DNA of 64,000 bases, taken from Strongylocentrotus purpuratus. Its lineage: Eukaryota; Echinodermata; Echinoidea; Camarodonta; Strongylocentrotidae. A program made the translations under genes and the position numbers. The notes beneath the pieces were generated by a model. The model was not told the origin of the DNA, did no database searches, and was given only the letters and a program-made list of their open reading frames with translations. Below, one piece after another: positions 21,265-34,234 of the stretch (positions within the stretch are counted from its first letter, which is position 1; the number at the start of each line of letters is the position of its first letter). The stretch covers positions 22,295,298 to 22,359,297 of the forward strand of contig NW_022145611.1 in NCBI RefSeq assembly GCF_000002235.5, in the 5' to 3' direction.

Positions 21265-22079
21265 ATAGTAATAAATATAATCTTTTACAATAGAAATGAA
21301 GATTCTCTATATCTGTCAGAACATGTTTTAAATGTTTACAGATCTGTCTGTCAGGTATGAAAACGAAAGTTTACTTAATAAAATAATAAATATCATGATC
21401 TGTGTTCCAACATAAGTAGTGTAGGTTTGTCATTGAGAAATCAATCAGCAAAAACCCTTTAAAAGGTCATTACATATTGAATATGATAATGAAGACGAGA
21501 TGAAACTAATAACAAGATTGTTATGAATGAAACAAATAATAGGGATATATGAAGTTACAGAGAATATGCATTACAATAATATAATTAATAGGCAAAATCC
21601 TCGTGAAATTCCACATATCTTTCGTAAAATGATTGTGCTATTATTTCAGTGAATAATCAATAAAGATTACTCAATAGGTTTACACATTATGAAAGAAAAA
21701 TCTCATTTCTCTTCCGGTATAAATGTCATTGAAAGTGTTTACACCAACTGTCTATTTTTGTGTGTTTCATTTGTCATCGTTAGCATGTGTCCAATTTCAC
21801 ATGGAAAAGATAGTCACAACAGATTGTTCTTTCTTTTTCATAAAACGAGTTATATTTGAAAACAATTTTGTTGTCGAAGCTATCAAGCAAACATTTTCGA
21901 GTAAAGTCTCATCAACAGGGAGAAAAGACTGCCCAAAGTGTATTGCCTGGGGAGCGTTTTTTAAGCACTTCCTGACGCTTGAACAATGTAACTGAGTAGC
22001 CTACTTTTTGCATGACCACTGTTCCTACAATACAAGAAATTCTCAAGGAGAGTCTTTATATTTCCAGTAACATCATGCA
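21265..22079. other. Upstream of the third tail exon, nothing recognised
   Basis: AT-rich. A plus-strand frame at 21723-21995 has no protein-like features beyond length. No donor-bearing leader exon was found on the minus strand. Confidence 0.4.
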
Positions 22080-23170
22080 CCCAGAGGTGGCGCTCCCGGG
22101 GGGAGGGGTGCAGGGGGGGGGGGCACAGTGCCCTCCCACTTTTCCAAGTACAAGAAATATGCCCCTTTAACTATGTAAGAAGTGCCCCTTTTGATGTAGG
22201 AAAAGTGCCCCTTTTACTTTGACAAGTCCCCCTTTTAATTTTTAAAAGTGCATCCTCCCCTTTGCACCTCTGATAAGTGCCCCTTTTATTTTGAGACGTA
22301 CCCCTTTTCCTTTGACAAGTTCCCATTTTCCTTTGCAATAAGTGTCCATTTTCCATTCTCATAAGTGCCTTTTTTAATCTCTAGTTAGTTCCTCTTTTCA
22401 GGTACGAGAAGCGCCCCTTTTCACTTTTGATAAGCGCCCCTTTCACCTCTGATGATTGCCCTATTCAAATCTGAGAGGTTCCCATTTTGCTTTGACAAGT
22501 TCCCCTTTTCCTTTGTAAAATGTGCCACTTTCCCTTTTAATAGTTCCTTTTCATTCTCATAAGTACCCCTTTTTATCTCTTGTAAATGACCCTATTCAAT
22601 TCTGAGAGTTTTACTTTGACAAGTGCCCCTGTCCTCCTGATAAGTGCTCTTTCCATCTCTTTATAAATGCCCCTTTTATTTTGACACGTCCTCCTTTTCC
22701 TTCCTAATAAATGCTCTTTTTACTTTTTTTAAGTGCCCCTTCCCCTTCTCATAATTACCCATTTTCATCTTTGATAAGTGTCCCGTTTATTTAAACATGT
22801 GCCTCTTTTCTTTCAACAAATGCAGATTTCCCTTTATCATTAGTACCCCTTTTCATTCTCACGCGTGCATCTTTTCATGTATGGCCAGTGCCCCTTTTCA
22901 CCTCTGATAATTACTTTTAACAATGATATGTGCCCCTTTTTCGTCGACTAATAAGGAACCTATCCCTTTTTCATAAATGCCCCTATCAAAATCTGATGGG
23001 TGCCTTTTTTCCATCGACAAATGCCCATTTCCTTTTCATCCCTGGTTCATGCCTCTTTTATTAGCGTTTGTACTATGACACGTGCTCTTTTTTCCCTAAT
23101 AAGTGTTTGAACCCTTTGCATAAGTGTCTCCTTTTCCTCTCATCATTAAACGTGCCCCTAATTTCAAGCG
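22080..23170. repeat. Degenerate minisatellite, unit about 24-27 bp
   Basis: Dozens of variants of a unit close to AAGTGCCCCTTTTCCTTTG follow one another, with substitutions and small indels and with strong strand asymmetry (C and T on plus). It is preceded by a G-rich lead-in containing CTCCCGGGGGGAGGGG. The Lys/Gly-rich frame on the minus strand is a by-product of the repeat. Confidence 0.9.
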
Positions 23171-24966
23171 ACTAGGAGCAATTTCCCCCAGAGCTCGCTC
23201 CCTACGCTCGCTCGTAGTTATAGATGTTATAATTAAGTAAAGTATTAAGTACCAAAGATCTTTTCAGTCTTACGTTATGAGAATGTGCTTATAACCCCAT
23301 CAGGATTGGGTTTTTCCTCTTTATAAGATGTAATTTTTCGCACTTCGACCTCACAAATCTTTAAAAAATGTCCTCGCTCGCTTTGCTCACTCGCAACTAA
23401 ATTTTCAGACCATCACACCCAACTGCAAAGACCCATAAGCACTTTTCTAGTGCTTATAAGGTGCATCCAAATATATCAAAATGGTCAAGAATCACTATCC
23501 AGCCAAAGTTCATGTGATTCCATTCCTGATTGTGTAATCGCCTCACTCTCCTCATGACCGGGCAATAATGCTTTGTTATACAATGTATATGGTGTTATTG
23601 TCATTACATATATTGAAAATGGAAATGATTTTGTCACAACGAGCAGTATCAGTGTACAGGTACTCAATTCAACTAGTTTCCAAGTATATTATCTCATGAA
23701 TGTAACGATGATATCCCTATAGAATTAAAGATAAATTATCATTTTTATGTCGAATTTTAGTTTTCATGATTTCAACAGATCTTGAAAATTAAAATATGTT
23801 TAGTGTATTTGCACTATAGGCATTATACAACTCCAATCAGTAAAAAACAACATTCAATGCTATTACGTTCTAATGTCATAAGCGACATGAAAAGTTATTT
23901 TACATAATACCCAATTAAGTACATGTCTGGATGAGTCCTAACTGCTATAGAAAGAAATTTAAAAATCATTTACAATAAAAATATAGATTGTAGAGCATAG
24001 AATTCTCTGTTAATAATATAACTCGACAACAATGATTTGTCAACAGAAGTGTTACGTTTATTGCTTGTGAAAAATCACTGTTCATGATGGAAGAAAACAA
24101 AATAAATCTAAAATTCTCTTTCTTGGATAGTTGAAGAAAAGATAAAAATACTTAGCATCATGCAGTAAATCAATTAAAGTTACAATTTCACTTCGGAAAA
24201 TAATTGACTGCAAAGATCATTTAAAAAAGAATCAAGATTATAAAGGGATGGCATAAATATTTGTGATCATTAATCAATGATTTTAGGGTTATTTGTATTG
24301 AAACGTAACATGATTGATCTTTAATACATATCATTTTCTCTTATCTTTAAGGGATTTTGTGTCTTATACTGTGCAAACTCATTATAACAAGGACATAGAA
24401 AATTATCTTGTCATACAAGGTATATGTATGATACAGTGTATTAATGAATACCAGGTAAGACAAAAAATATATACATAAAGAGCTTGTCCAAAAATGACTT
24501 GGTTATATGGAGTATCCCGTTATATGAGAGGTGTTTAGAACAAGTTACCATTGATAAGTAATCCTACATTCACAACCATGTTAAAATATTGAATAGTATT
24601 TCAATTTGAAAAATATATATGTAGTACTTGAAGATGGAAATCCACCCGAGCAAAACCATCATTGGTTTTTAATTCATTATCTCACAGTCAATTTTGTAAT
24701 TCATTAACCACAATTTCGTCAACAAACATATTTTCATAATATACATAAAAGGTAATACAATCCATGCTTGTGTCATGGACTTGGAATGTTATGAACATTG
24801 CACACAAATACAACAAAAGATGTCTTCAAAACTATCTTCAATGAGGGAATCCCTCATCTTTCAGCAAACCTGCACTTATTCTGTGGGATAGGTTTTGGAA
24901 AATGTGTTTTTTAAACACTTTGTTTGAATTAAATGATTTCTCTTTCATATCCTCTTCATTGTGTAG
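23171..24966. other. Intergenic / NAA20 intron
   Basis: Starts with a repeat rich in GCTCGCTCG-type motifs (23190-23215 and 23370-23400). At 23435-23500 the reverse complement resembles internal sequence of the TTAA element at 31846-32346 (TTTTGATATATTTGGATG and ATAAGCACTA). The rest is AT-rich. Upstream NAA20 exons were looked for and not found. Confidence 0.5.
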
Positions 24967-26360
24967 TCATGGGTAAAGCTGAAGGATCTGCTGCCCAGGA
25001 GACATGGCATGGTCATGTGACTGCATTGTCTGTTGCTCCAGAGTATCGTAGACTGGGATTGGCTGCGATCATGATGAATATTCTGGAGGAGATATCGGAG
25101 AGGTTAGTTTTCATGCGATCATTACATGGGATACAAATAACTTTCTTTGAATTTAAATCCTACCCAGGGAAATACTATCTCCCTCACACCACTTACAATT
25201 TAGTTCATTTTCATTAAAGGCTGCATGGTCCTTTGAATTAAGAAGAAGCAGAAGAAGAAGAAAATAGGATTATCTTCCTTGATTTCAAACATTATAGAAG
25301 TATCAGATATTGGACTTATTTAAAAAGAGAACATGATTATTGATGACTTACTATTTAATTCATTTGTTATTGTAACATTGATAACCAATTCAAGTTGTCA
25401 TCCCCAAGTGAATAGCATCTGTAGGTATAGATGGATACACATTTGATATTTTGGAAGCACTTTTGTAAAAGTAAGGAACAATTCTATCAGCAAATTAATT
25501 ATAATAGAAAAGAGGAAGATATATATTGATCAATGCTTTCTTGTTGTTTTAACAGAAAAGACTGTTACTTTGTTGACCTGTTTGTCCGTGTGTCAAACGA
25601 GATTGCAACCAGCATGTACACCCGTCTAGGTTACACCGTATACAGGAAGGTATTGGAATACTACTCAGGCGATCCTGACGAAGATGCTTATGGTAAGTAT
25701 GGTTGGTTGCAGTGGTATCAGAGGATACAGCAGGGTTTTTATTAGTAGATTTAGTAGGCATAAAGGTGAGGGAGAATGATGCACAAATGCATGTTGGAAT
25801 ATCTGAAAGTGATAGTTGTTAAGCAACTTTGTTTCCATTTATCCGATCAAATAATCAACCTTTATTTTTCTATCACAAGGCAGTTGCATTTTTTTAAATT
25901 TTTTTAATTCAAGTTTATAATTTGAACAATAAGTCCTTTTTATGGTGATGAGATGTTAGCGTTGATTTATATACAAATGCCTGCTATCCCTTTCTTACAT
26001 AGCAAGTCAATAAAATGTGTACAAAGCAGGTCATTTATCATGATAGAAATGTGTAATTTAGTTTTGGTTTTGTTCATAAAAGCACTTTCTCATAAGAGTT
26101 AAAATGTACCAAGAACTAAAAATATATACAAACCTTGATTTTTAGTCAAATTTGATACAGTCTTTGTTATTTTTTCCTTTGTAGTGGCCCATCAATTGTT
26201 GCATTGGCGATTTAGATAGAGAGTTTGGGGGTAATTTAGCTAATGATCTCATTTGTGTTTTCTTTTCATGAAAGATATGCGGAAGGCTCTGAGTAAAGAC
26301 AAGGATAAGAAGTCTGTGATTCCTTTGAAGAACCCTGTCAGACCTGCAGAAGTTGAATGA
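24967..26360 (+). CDS. NAA20: NAA20, NatB catalytic subunit (three 3' exons; 5' part not found)
   Basis: Exons 24967-25102, 25556-25692 and 26275-26360 join with matching phases (entry phase 1, then 2, then 1) and end at TGA 26358. They encode about 119 residues of a protein usually near 178 long. It transfers acetyl from acetyl-CoA to the N-terminus of nascent proteins starting Met-Asp/Glu/Asn/Gln, on the ribosome with NAA25. Exon one has MGKAEGS, WHGHVTALSVAPEYRRLG with the acetyl-CoA motif RRLGLA, and LEEISER. Exon two has YFVDLFVRVSN, MYTRLGYTVYRKVLEYYS and DPDEDAY. Exon three has MRKALSKDKDKKSVIPL and VRPAEVE. All are hallmark NAA20 text. The first 57 or so residues are missing from the window. 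Borders: TGTGTAG/TC, AG/GTTAGT, TTTAACAG/A, G/GTAAGT, GAAAG/AT. Confidence 0.96.
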
Positions 26361-28065
26361 CAATGAGCTGGTAAACTTGACTAGGAGCATTGGAACTTAA
26401 GACATCATGGTATCTGAACACAGGATACATCATTACCCATTACAGGACAATGTGGCATGTATTCTTTTAGGACAATTCAGTGATCTTCGTTAGAGAACAT
26501 ACTTAACATTGCTCTGAAAGATTGCACCATTGATTCACATATTTTGACTGCCTTAAGGCCTCCCCAAAAAAGTTATGATTCCTTCAGAATGTTTGCAATA
26601 TCCTAAGTCGCCTGGAATTCAAGCTAAATGGTTATTTAAGGTATCCTTTTGCAGAGTAGCCTTTATTAAAAAAAAAAACTAAAGCAACATTCAAAATATG
26701 CTCATTTACATGTGTTTCTATGTGACATGTGGAATATCATTGTAGCTATTGGAGGCTTCACAAAGCATAGCAATTGACAATACGATTGATCGATTAGTTG
26801 ATTGTACACAGCAATCAGCTGCTAACTTTGTGTTACATGACCAAGCTGGCCCATTATTGTAGGCTATGATAAATTATTGAACTTGCAGTAGTTTAGTACC
26901 AAGCCTGATATGTGTCTGCCTCTCCGATTGTGGTAATCACTCCACTCACTGTGTATAGATAGATGGACATGTACCTGTATTATCATCATGTAATTCATAG
27001 TGTACTATTTCAACAATTATTTTATAATAGCAGCAAGAAGTGTAACATCTATTGTTTGAATTGATAATCAGTGATGATATTTAGGCCATACTGGACGTTT
27101 TATGCAGTCTCTTTGTGTGTCCTAAGCCCAATGCTCTAAGTTAGGTTTACCAATATATGTGATGCAATATTTTAAGGTTTCTTATGTTCTTTTGTAGACC
27201 TTGTTTTCTATTATATTTCAATTGCATTAAATAGCAGGAAACTAAATAGCATAATTTCAATGCACCTTGTTTCAATTGTAAAACTCATTTAAAGTTCTTT
27301 TTAGGTAATTGCAAAAAATACATTATAGGTTAATCCCATCTTGCAGACTTGGCATCATTTTCTGTATTTATTTACATGTACCTATGCTTTAATAATTCGT
27401 GACAAAGTGAGACTTTCACTTTGCTCAACGTTATTCAATTTGATATTGATTTGATTGAAGATTTATAAATTGTTATCCATATATTTATATTTTGTGGTAA
27501 AAATTTAGCATGTGAATGTGATATCATGTTTACAATATTACAAAATTTCAATTACACTGAATCAATTTTGAGTTAATTATGTGACTCCTGGTCAATTTCT
27601 ACTGTTCAATTTTTGTAATGTTATTAAAAGCAAGGATTCGAGGAGTCCCTGATGTAAATATATCAAAATTTAGTCATTGTAACTATTATTCTTTTCATAT
27701 ATAAGGATGTTTTAAACAGACCATTGTCAATTTAAGATGGCAAGGCAAAAGCATCTTGAAAACGTACAGGTAAATCCCATTTCAATAAAGTTCATAGAAC
27801 ACTTGTCTTCACCACATGCATGTTGTTAAGGAATACAGTTTTTTTTAAAGCTCAGGAATAAAATTGCTGCATGCCGTAACGGAACATGTTTTTCAATAGA
27901 AGATTTCTCTGTTGTTATGGAATATGCCTGTACATGTATATCACAAAATATTGCCTTGCCATCAAACTTATGTGACAATCATTCTTTATGATTGATTAAC
28001 ATCAATGCTATAATGTAGTTCCTTTACCTTAATAATGTATCAATCATACATGTATGGGGGGGGGG
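26361..28065 (+). other. Probable NAA20 3' UTR and flank
   Basis: AT-rich sequence downstream of the stop codon without open frames. AATAAA occurs at about 27783 and again near 27857 and could end a 3' UTR of about 1.4-1.5 kb. A G11 run lies at about 28057. Confidence 0.4.
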
Positions 28066-28067
28066 GG

Positions 28068-28377
28068 GTGGGGTGTTTTATAAAGCCGCGCGTAAAGTTA
28101 CGAATGACTTCACAATTTTTGTTTTAATATGAAGAGCCAAATAGGATGCCCAAAGTTTTTCCTGACACTTTAAAAAGTGTGACCGTATTTCCCATAATCT
28201 CAATTAATTTGTAGACAAATGTACACTTTGCATTAAAATGTTGAAATGATGAGGTTAATTTACATCTGCATATTTCAAATTTAGTTTATGCAATTAAAAG
28301 GATTTGAGAATCCCATTAAGCTCTTCATATTTAAGTCATGCGTAACTTTACGCACAGCTTTATAAAACACCCCAAGG
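28068..28377. mobile_element. MITE with about 50 bp terminal inverted repeats
   Basis: The left end reads GGGGTGTTTTATAAAGCCG then CGTAAAGTTACG. The right end in reverse complement reads GGGGTGTTTTATAAAGCTG then CGTAAAGTTACG. Length about 300 bp, no coding capacity. Confidence 0.8.
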
Positions 28378-28429
28378 CACCATGAAAACCACGATTAAAA
28401 GAATTGAAATCACAAACTCAAGATCTGAC

Positions 28430-29995
28430 AAAAGGTTTAAATAACACTGGAAAACTACCAGATTTAGACTGTTTGGGGCTTCCAAATTTTGGAATTATCT
28501 TAGATTGAACTCCTTGCCATTTTTGCGAAAAAGCGGCCATAAAGAATTTTACCCAAATGTGCCTTAAAGCCCCTTTTGGGACCAAACGGGTATCAATGTT
28601 ATTCTGAGAGCATGTTGAGATTTCAATAATGAGAAAACAAAGAAAATTAAAATATATCATTTTTTGGCAAAAAAAGATGAACTAACCCCTGATGAGAAAA
28701 CCAAGAAGATTAAAATGTTTCATATTTTTAGCAAAAATGATGAACTAACCACTTGCTATATTTGCCAAAGAGTGGCAATTTTTTTGAATTTTTCCCGAAT
28801 GTGCCCCAAAGCCCCTTTTAGGAACCAACAGGGATCAATATAATTATGATGGCAAGTTGGTACTTCCATGATAAGAAAACAAAGAAGATTAAAAAGTTTT
28901 TATTTTTTGGCAAAAAAAAGAAGTGGCGATTTTCGAATCTTCCCCGAATTTGCCTAAACGCCCCTTTAAGAAACATACACGCCGGATCAATATAATTCTG
29001 GGGGTAATTTAGGACTTTCATAATGAGAAAACAGAGAATATTAAAATATTTAATTTTGGGGCAAACATTATGAACTAACCCCTTGCTATTTTTGGCAAAA
29101 AGGGGCAATTTGTATGAATCTTTCCCATATTTGCCAAAACGCCCCTATAAGGAACAAACAGGGATCAATATTATTTCTGAGGGCAATTTGGGACTTCCAT
29201 GATAAGAAAACAAAGAAAATCAAAATGATTCATTTTTTGGCAAAAATGATGAACCCCTTGCCAATTTTGCCAAAAAGTGGCGATTTTTGAATTTTTCGAG
29301 AATGTGCCCCACAGCCCCTTTTAGGAACCAACAGGGATCAATATGATTCTGATGGAAATTTGGTACTTCCATGATAAGGAAAAAAATAAGTTTAAAAAGT
29401 TTCATTTTTAATAAAAATGTTGAACTAACCCTTTGATATTTTGCCAAAAAGTGGTGAATTTCGAATTTTGCCTAAACGCCCCTTATGAACACAAACGGGA
29501 GTCACTATAATTCAAAGGGCTCGTGGGGATTCCTTTTGGGATCAATATATTTCTGCGGGCATATAAGGACTCTCATGATAATAATACAAAGAAAATTGAG
29601 AAGTTTCTTTTTCTGGCGAAAATGATAAACTAACCCAAAGCAATATTTGCGAAAAAGTTGCGATTTCAGAATTTTTCCCAAATATGCTTTGACGCCACTT
29701 TTGGGAACAAACGGGGATCAAATTAATTCCAAGGGCGTATTGGGACTTCTATGATAAGAAAACAAAGAAGATAACAACAACAACAAACAAACAAAACAAA
29801 AAAACAAAAAAACAAAAAACAAAAAAAAATCATTTTTAGGCAAAAATGATGAACTAACCAGTTGCCAGTTTTTGCCTAAAAGTGCCGATTTTGTAATCTT
29901 TCCCAATTTGCCTAAACGCCCCTTTTAGGAATCAACAAGAATCAATATAATTCTGATGGCATTTTGGTACTTCCATGATAAGAAAACAAAGAAGA
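28430..29995. repeat. Degenerate tandem array, unit about 170 bp
   Basis: About nine diverged units marked by GGGATCAATATAATTCTG-like text (near 28831, 28984, 29163, 29334, 29539, 29715 and 29939) and TTTTTGCCAAAAAGTGGC-like text, spaced 150-225 bp. An A/C-rich expansion sits at 29775-29832. It shares only short motifs (CCCCT, TTTTTGCCAAAA) with the 157 bp satellite to the right, so common origin is possible but unproven. Confidence 0.85.
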
Positions 29996-31433
29996 TTGCA
30001 ATTTATTATAATTTATTGATGTACATCAATAAACTGTTTATAAACATGTAAATCGTATAAATCAATTTACAGTGCAATGTAACAAATCAATATTCTGTTT
30101 GTAAGCATATATATCAGATAAATTAATTTACAATGCAGCGTAGCAAAACAAAAGGAAAATTATTTACAGCAGAGAAACCTAATATAGCAATTTTTGAAAT
30201 AGAATATAACTCATGATATACAAAATAGGTACACAAATAAGTACATGGAATGCAATAGATAATCGTTTCGTTTAATCGTTTCGTTTCGCTTATGTACTAA
30301 TAAGCTTGTCTCTGTTCATGGCATTCACGTCTGTGACATTGAACGGGTTAATGTATGTAGGTGTCCACTCTCTTAGAGAGAGAGAGAGAGAGAGAGAGGG
30401 GGGGAGGGGGGAGGGGGGAGGGGGAGGGGGGAGAGGGATAGACAGCTTAGGGTATTGTTACCGGTAGAATTTTAACTACAACCTGAATACCTACCAAATC
30501 TTGTTAATCCACAACTTAGTAATAATCTTTAAACCGTATAAATATGCATATAATATATATACTCTGATTTAGTATTGGATTTTTTTTAGTTTGTTTGTGT
30601 TTTTTCATAATTCAAGAATGAAAGGTGAACTGGTTGAATTCCTTTACATGTCACCTTATCAAAAACATAACTCGTGACAAATTATTTGTTCACACACTCT
30701 AACAAATTACACAGTTTGGTAAGGGTAGGAATAATTTTAGTGTTTAAATGTATACATTTATAATGGGGGCAAATAAAGAGTCGGGCCAATTCCATTTCAG
30801 TGGGTATATTGCGCGTGTTGCTTTGTCAGGCAAGCACATGAATAGTTTAAAAAAAACACCTGCCATAATGCCATCCATTGTAACCGAGATGGCTAAACAC
30901 TGTACTTACCTTACTCTGTTTCTATAGACAGAAAAACTGAGAATAATAGACAATGTACTACAGATTTGATGGAATCTAGACTAACCAACGGCAAAGAATT
31001 AGTAGACCTATATAATATAATGATGACTCAATCAATATTAATGCACATTAAATTTTATGAAGTTTTTGTACAATAACCATGCATCAGCCGATATCATTTC
31101 ATGGTATCGGGTATTTACCATGATCCTAAAGGTTTACCATTTTATGGACAACATGAGGTGTCACATTAACACCCCCTAAAATCAACTACATCCCTATACA
31201 AGGCTATAAAAAGAATTCATCATTCTCCCGATACCGTTGTTAATAGTAATAATCTTATTGGTTGATATTAAAAATGATAATCATTAACAAAGCAAATGTA
31301 AAGTTAACTCAACTGAGACGCCCATGTTCCCAGCAGAAGGGCGATGGCCGTGTAATTTCTATCAGTTTAATGTCATTGGGTTTCTTCATCAGGCATACTC
31401 ATATCTGGAGTTCCGTCGCAAGTGGTACTTCAG

Positions 31434-31792
31434 TTACCCCCCCCCCCTCCCCCCTGTATCCTCTGTCTCTGTTCCGTCTGGTTTTACTCGTGGATGTGAT
31501 CCAGCAACAACCGATTCATACGATGGAGGCAAGTCATTATTGGTGGTTGAGGTCCAGCGGTAGCCAGGAGCTGGAGCGGAAGCTGCAGGATCAGGGTTCG
31601 TCGATGTCGGATATGTCGCAGTGACTTCGACCATGTTGGTTGAAGGTGAGTGACGAGCAGAAGAAGCATGTGACTGTATCCCTTTGTAACAACGCCAGCA
31701 GCACAGGATTATGCAGAATAGGATGATGAGAATTGCGAAGCTAACTAAAATGTATAGTCATGGCTCGGGCCCCGGAGACATTGGTGGGTCGA
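31434..31792 (-). pseudogene. Exon 8 copy: nonsense mutation at the membrane helix
   Basis: Same acceptor and reading frame as 1982-1621. TGG has become TGA at 31758-31760, the first codon of the helix, directly after SPGPEP. Beyond it the frame remains open through LPPSYESV to the same stop, so this is the only lesion apart from an in-frame codon loss. Confidence 0.88.
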
Positions 31793-31845
31793 CTGTAAAT
31801 TTTTATAAGGAAGACATTGATTGATTAATTGATTAATTGACTTAA

Positions 31846-32346
31846 AGGTAATACAAAGTTTTGGGAAATTTTGAAAATTGGGTGGATAGTGATTCTTTAC
31901 AATTTTGATATATTTGGATGCCCCTGTGGACGTATTATAAGCACTAAAAAAATTAGCCCCTAAAACACTTCTGCTTTTGAGAAAAATCGCATATAAACAT
32001 TTACCGGTGCTCCCGGTAAATTTTGATAAATATCAAATAGCGCCTACGACCGTATTATGGTAGCTGTGACCCTGAAAATGTCAGTTATGTAGTTGTGATA
32101 TATAATTACAAAACGGGAATAGCTTATCGGTCGATTTTAGTCAAGAACCATTGTTTTATAGCTTAAATAATATCTTGACCTTGAGAGGGAGCTATACAAC
32201 ATAAAGAGTTTATTATTTATAATCTCATAACTTTAGACTCGATTTCAACCGCGACAACGATCACTGAATATTGTAGGATCGCATATGCTTCCAATATTTT
32301 CATTTGAACCGAATTCATGACACCATACCAAAACTTTATATTACCT
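31846..32346. mobile_element. TTAA-flanked MITE (piggyBac-like target), present only in the right copy
   Basis: Ends read AGGTAATACAAAGTTTTGG and CCAAAACTTTATATTACCT, a 19-base inverted repeat with one mismatch, flanked by TTAA on both sides. The left copy has the uninterrupted site GACTTAAGTAAG at about 2027-2038, an exact empty target. No transposase frame in 501 bp. TTAA duplication is the hallmark of the piggyBac superfamily. Confidence 0.9.
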
Positions 32347-33341
32347 TTAAGTAAGAAAATATTTTCTTCTTCATTTCATTTATCAGAAACATGACACGTA
32401 ATTGTGTCATGATGAAGCTTTAAAAGTATTATGTTTCATTGTTGATGTGCTTTCTACTAACTGGATTTTAAAGAGATGGATAATTATTAAGGGAGTGTGA
32501 TTAAAATAATAGCAACTGTAACGATAGACACAATTATCATTTCGCCCCCCCCCCCTCTCCCGAGATCCTTCATTCATTAATTTGTGGATACGCCACTGCG
32601 TACTACAAAGAAGGAAGCGATGGGTTGACTGGAACATGCGCACTTCAATCTTAATATGTCAATAACTCACATTTCTTATTATGGCTAGATGTCAACCATT
32701 TATGATCTAAGAGCGCTCATTGAGAAGCTAAAGTGATTTTAGAACATGACATTGATTCTGGTTCAATAGAACACCAAACTTCCTTTCCCAGTTTTCTATT
32801 TAAAAAAACTTACGAACATATTTAATGTAACTACAGGATATAAATAAGCCTATACCTGAGATGACACATTAGTTTTAATCATTCCTATAAATCACTAGTA
32901 CATAAAACTAATGAAAGCGATATGAAAGGTTAATTTTAATGATAGACTGTCCACTTACATGTTGGTCCTGGAGTGACTAATGGAAAGCGGCAACTCACTC
33001 CAGCAATGTTTTGAACAGGGCACTGTCCTAATTGACCCCAAGCACTGTGATCGCATTGATAGAGTCTTCCTAGTCCGAGACATGATCGAAGCTCAAACCA
33101 AGACTGCTTCGATGATGTCGATAAGTTGTAAGAAGTGAGATCCAGTCTGTCCCAGAAGAAAGACCAATCTGGGTCTAGTTCCAAACATATTTTCTGAAAT
33201 TTTTGATTTACAAAACAAGAGCAAAAGGTAAACTAAGATCTATCATCATGGCTTAATCCATTCTTGAGATATCCTGCGCAAAAATTCATGGAAGAATGAT
33301 AAATAAATAAATAATTGAATACAAATCTGGACGAAATCAAG

Positions 33342-33372
33342 AGGTGATACGTCCTGGATGTACGTATCACCT
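33342..33372. repeat. Perfect 11 bp hairpin
   Basis: AGGTGATACGT and ACGTATCACCT are exact reverse complements around a 9-base loop. It lies in an insertion of about 35 bp missing from the left copy near 3037. Confidence 0.8.
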
Positions 33373-34087
33373 AATAATATTAAGTACGGAAGGTACATAA
33401 TTTAAATTGGTATAGACATTGAATGTCTGTTGCCCAAGAAATAAAAATCATAATAAAGTTTTGTTCACGCACTGTTACGTTAGGGCGCTTAATATAAAAT
33501 TCAAAATATTTCTCAGACGTTCTTAGAGCTGAAACTTACCAACGAGTGAAAGTAACAATCTTTTTTTTTTAAGAAGCAAAATTTGCTTATAGGCATGTAA
33601 TGACAAAAAAGAAGGGGATTTTGGATTGCCGACAAAAATTTCGATGTACGTGTCACATCCAGACGCCCCTGTGTTTACATCCGGTCACCATCAATTTTGG
33701 GGAGGGCTTTGTTCTTTCACCATTCCTAATTTACATCTTTCTGTATAAACCTGCACATTTTTATTGCAGATTTGCAGTTGCTGAGCTTTTTTTTCACATA
33801 CTCATGTGTATGTATCAATGATATATATATATTGCCACTTTTGCCATAGCAACATAATATGTCAAACTCACGTAAAATAACTGATTATAATTTGTCAAGC
33901 ATACAGAACGCCATTCTCCATCGTGGTAGACCTCAACGCGTCCATATACTCCATGTTGATTTCCCCCTGTTCATCCACTAGTCTTACAGGATGATTGGCT
34001 ACAGATTCTGTTTCAAACAAATGATATACAGTTTTACTAAGACACTCGTATTCATGGACAAGATCTCGGTTTAATACTTACATTCAC

Positions 34088-34234
34088 GGGGGTGTTTCAC
34101 GAAAGTCTTTTTTCAATGACAAATGACAAATATCAGTGACAAATCTGCTGATAACCAATCAGAAGCAAGGATTTCAGTATAGCTTATAACAAAAACTGTC
34201 ATTTTCACTGATGACAAGTTTTGTGAAACGGGTC
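34088..34234. mobile_element. Small inverted-repeat element, right copy
   Basis: Counterpart of the element at 3705-3852, with the same ends (GGGGGTGTTTCAC and GTGAAACGGGTC). Confidence 0.55.

Noticed and set aside
22171..22362. Lys/Gly-rich frame with repeats near KRGTCQ
   Set aside because: It is the reverse translation of the 25 bp minisatellite and shifts frame outside a short window.
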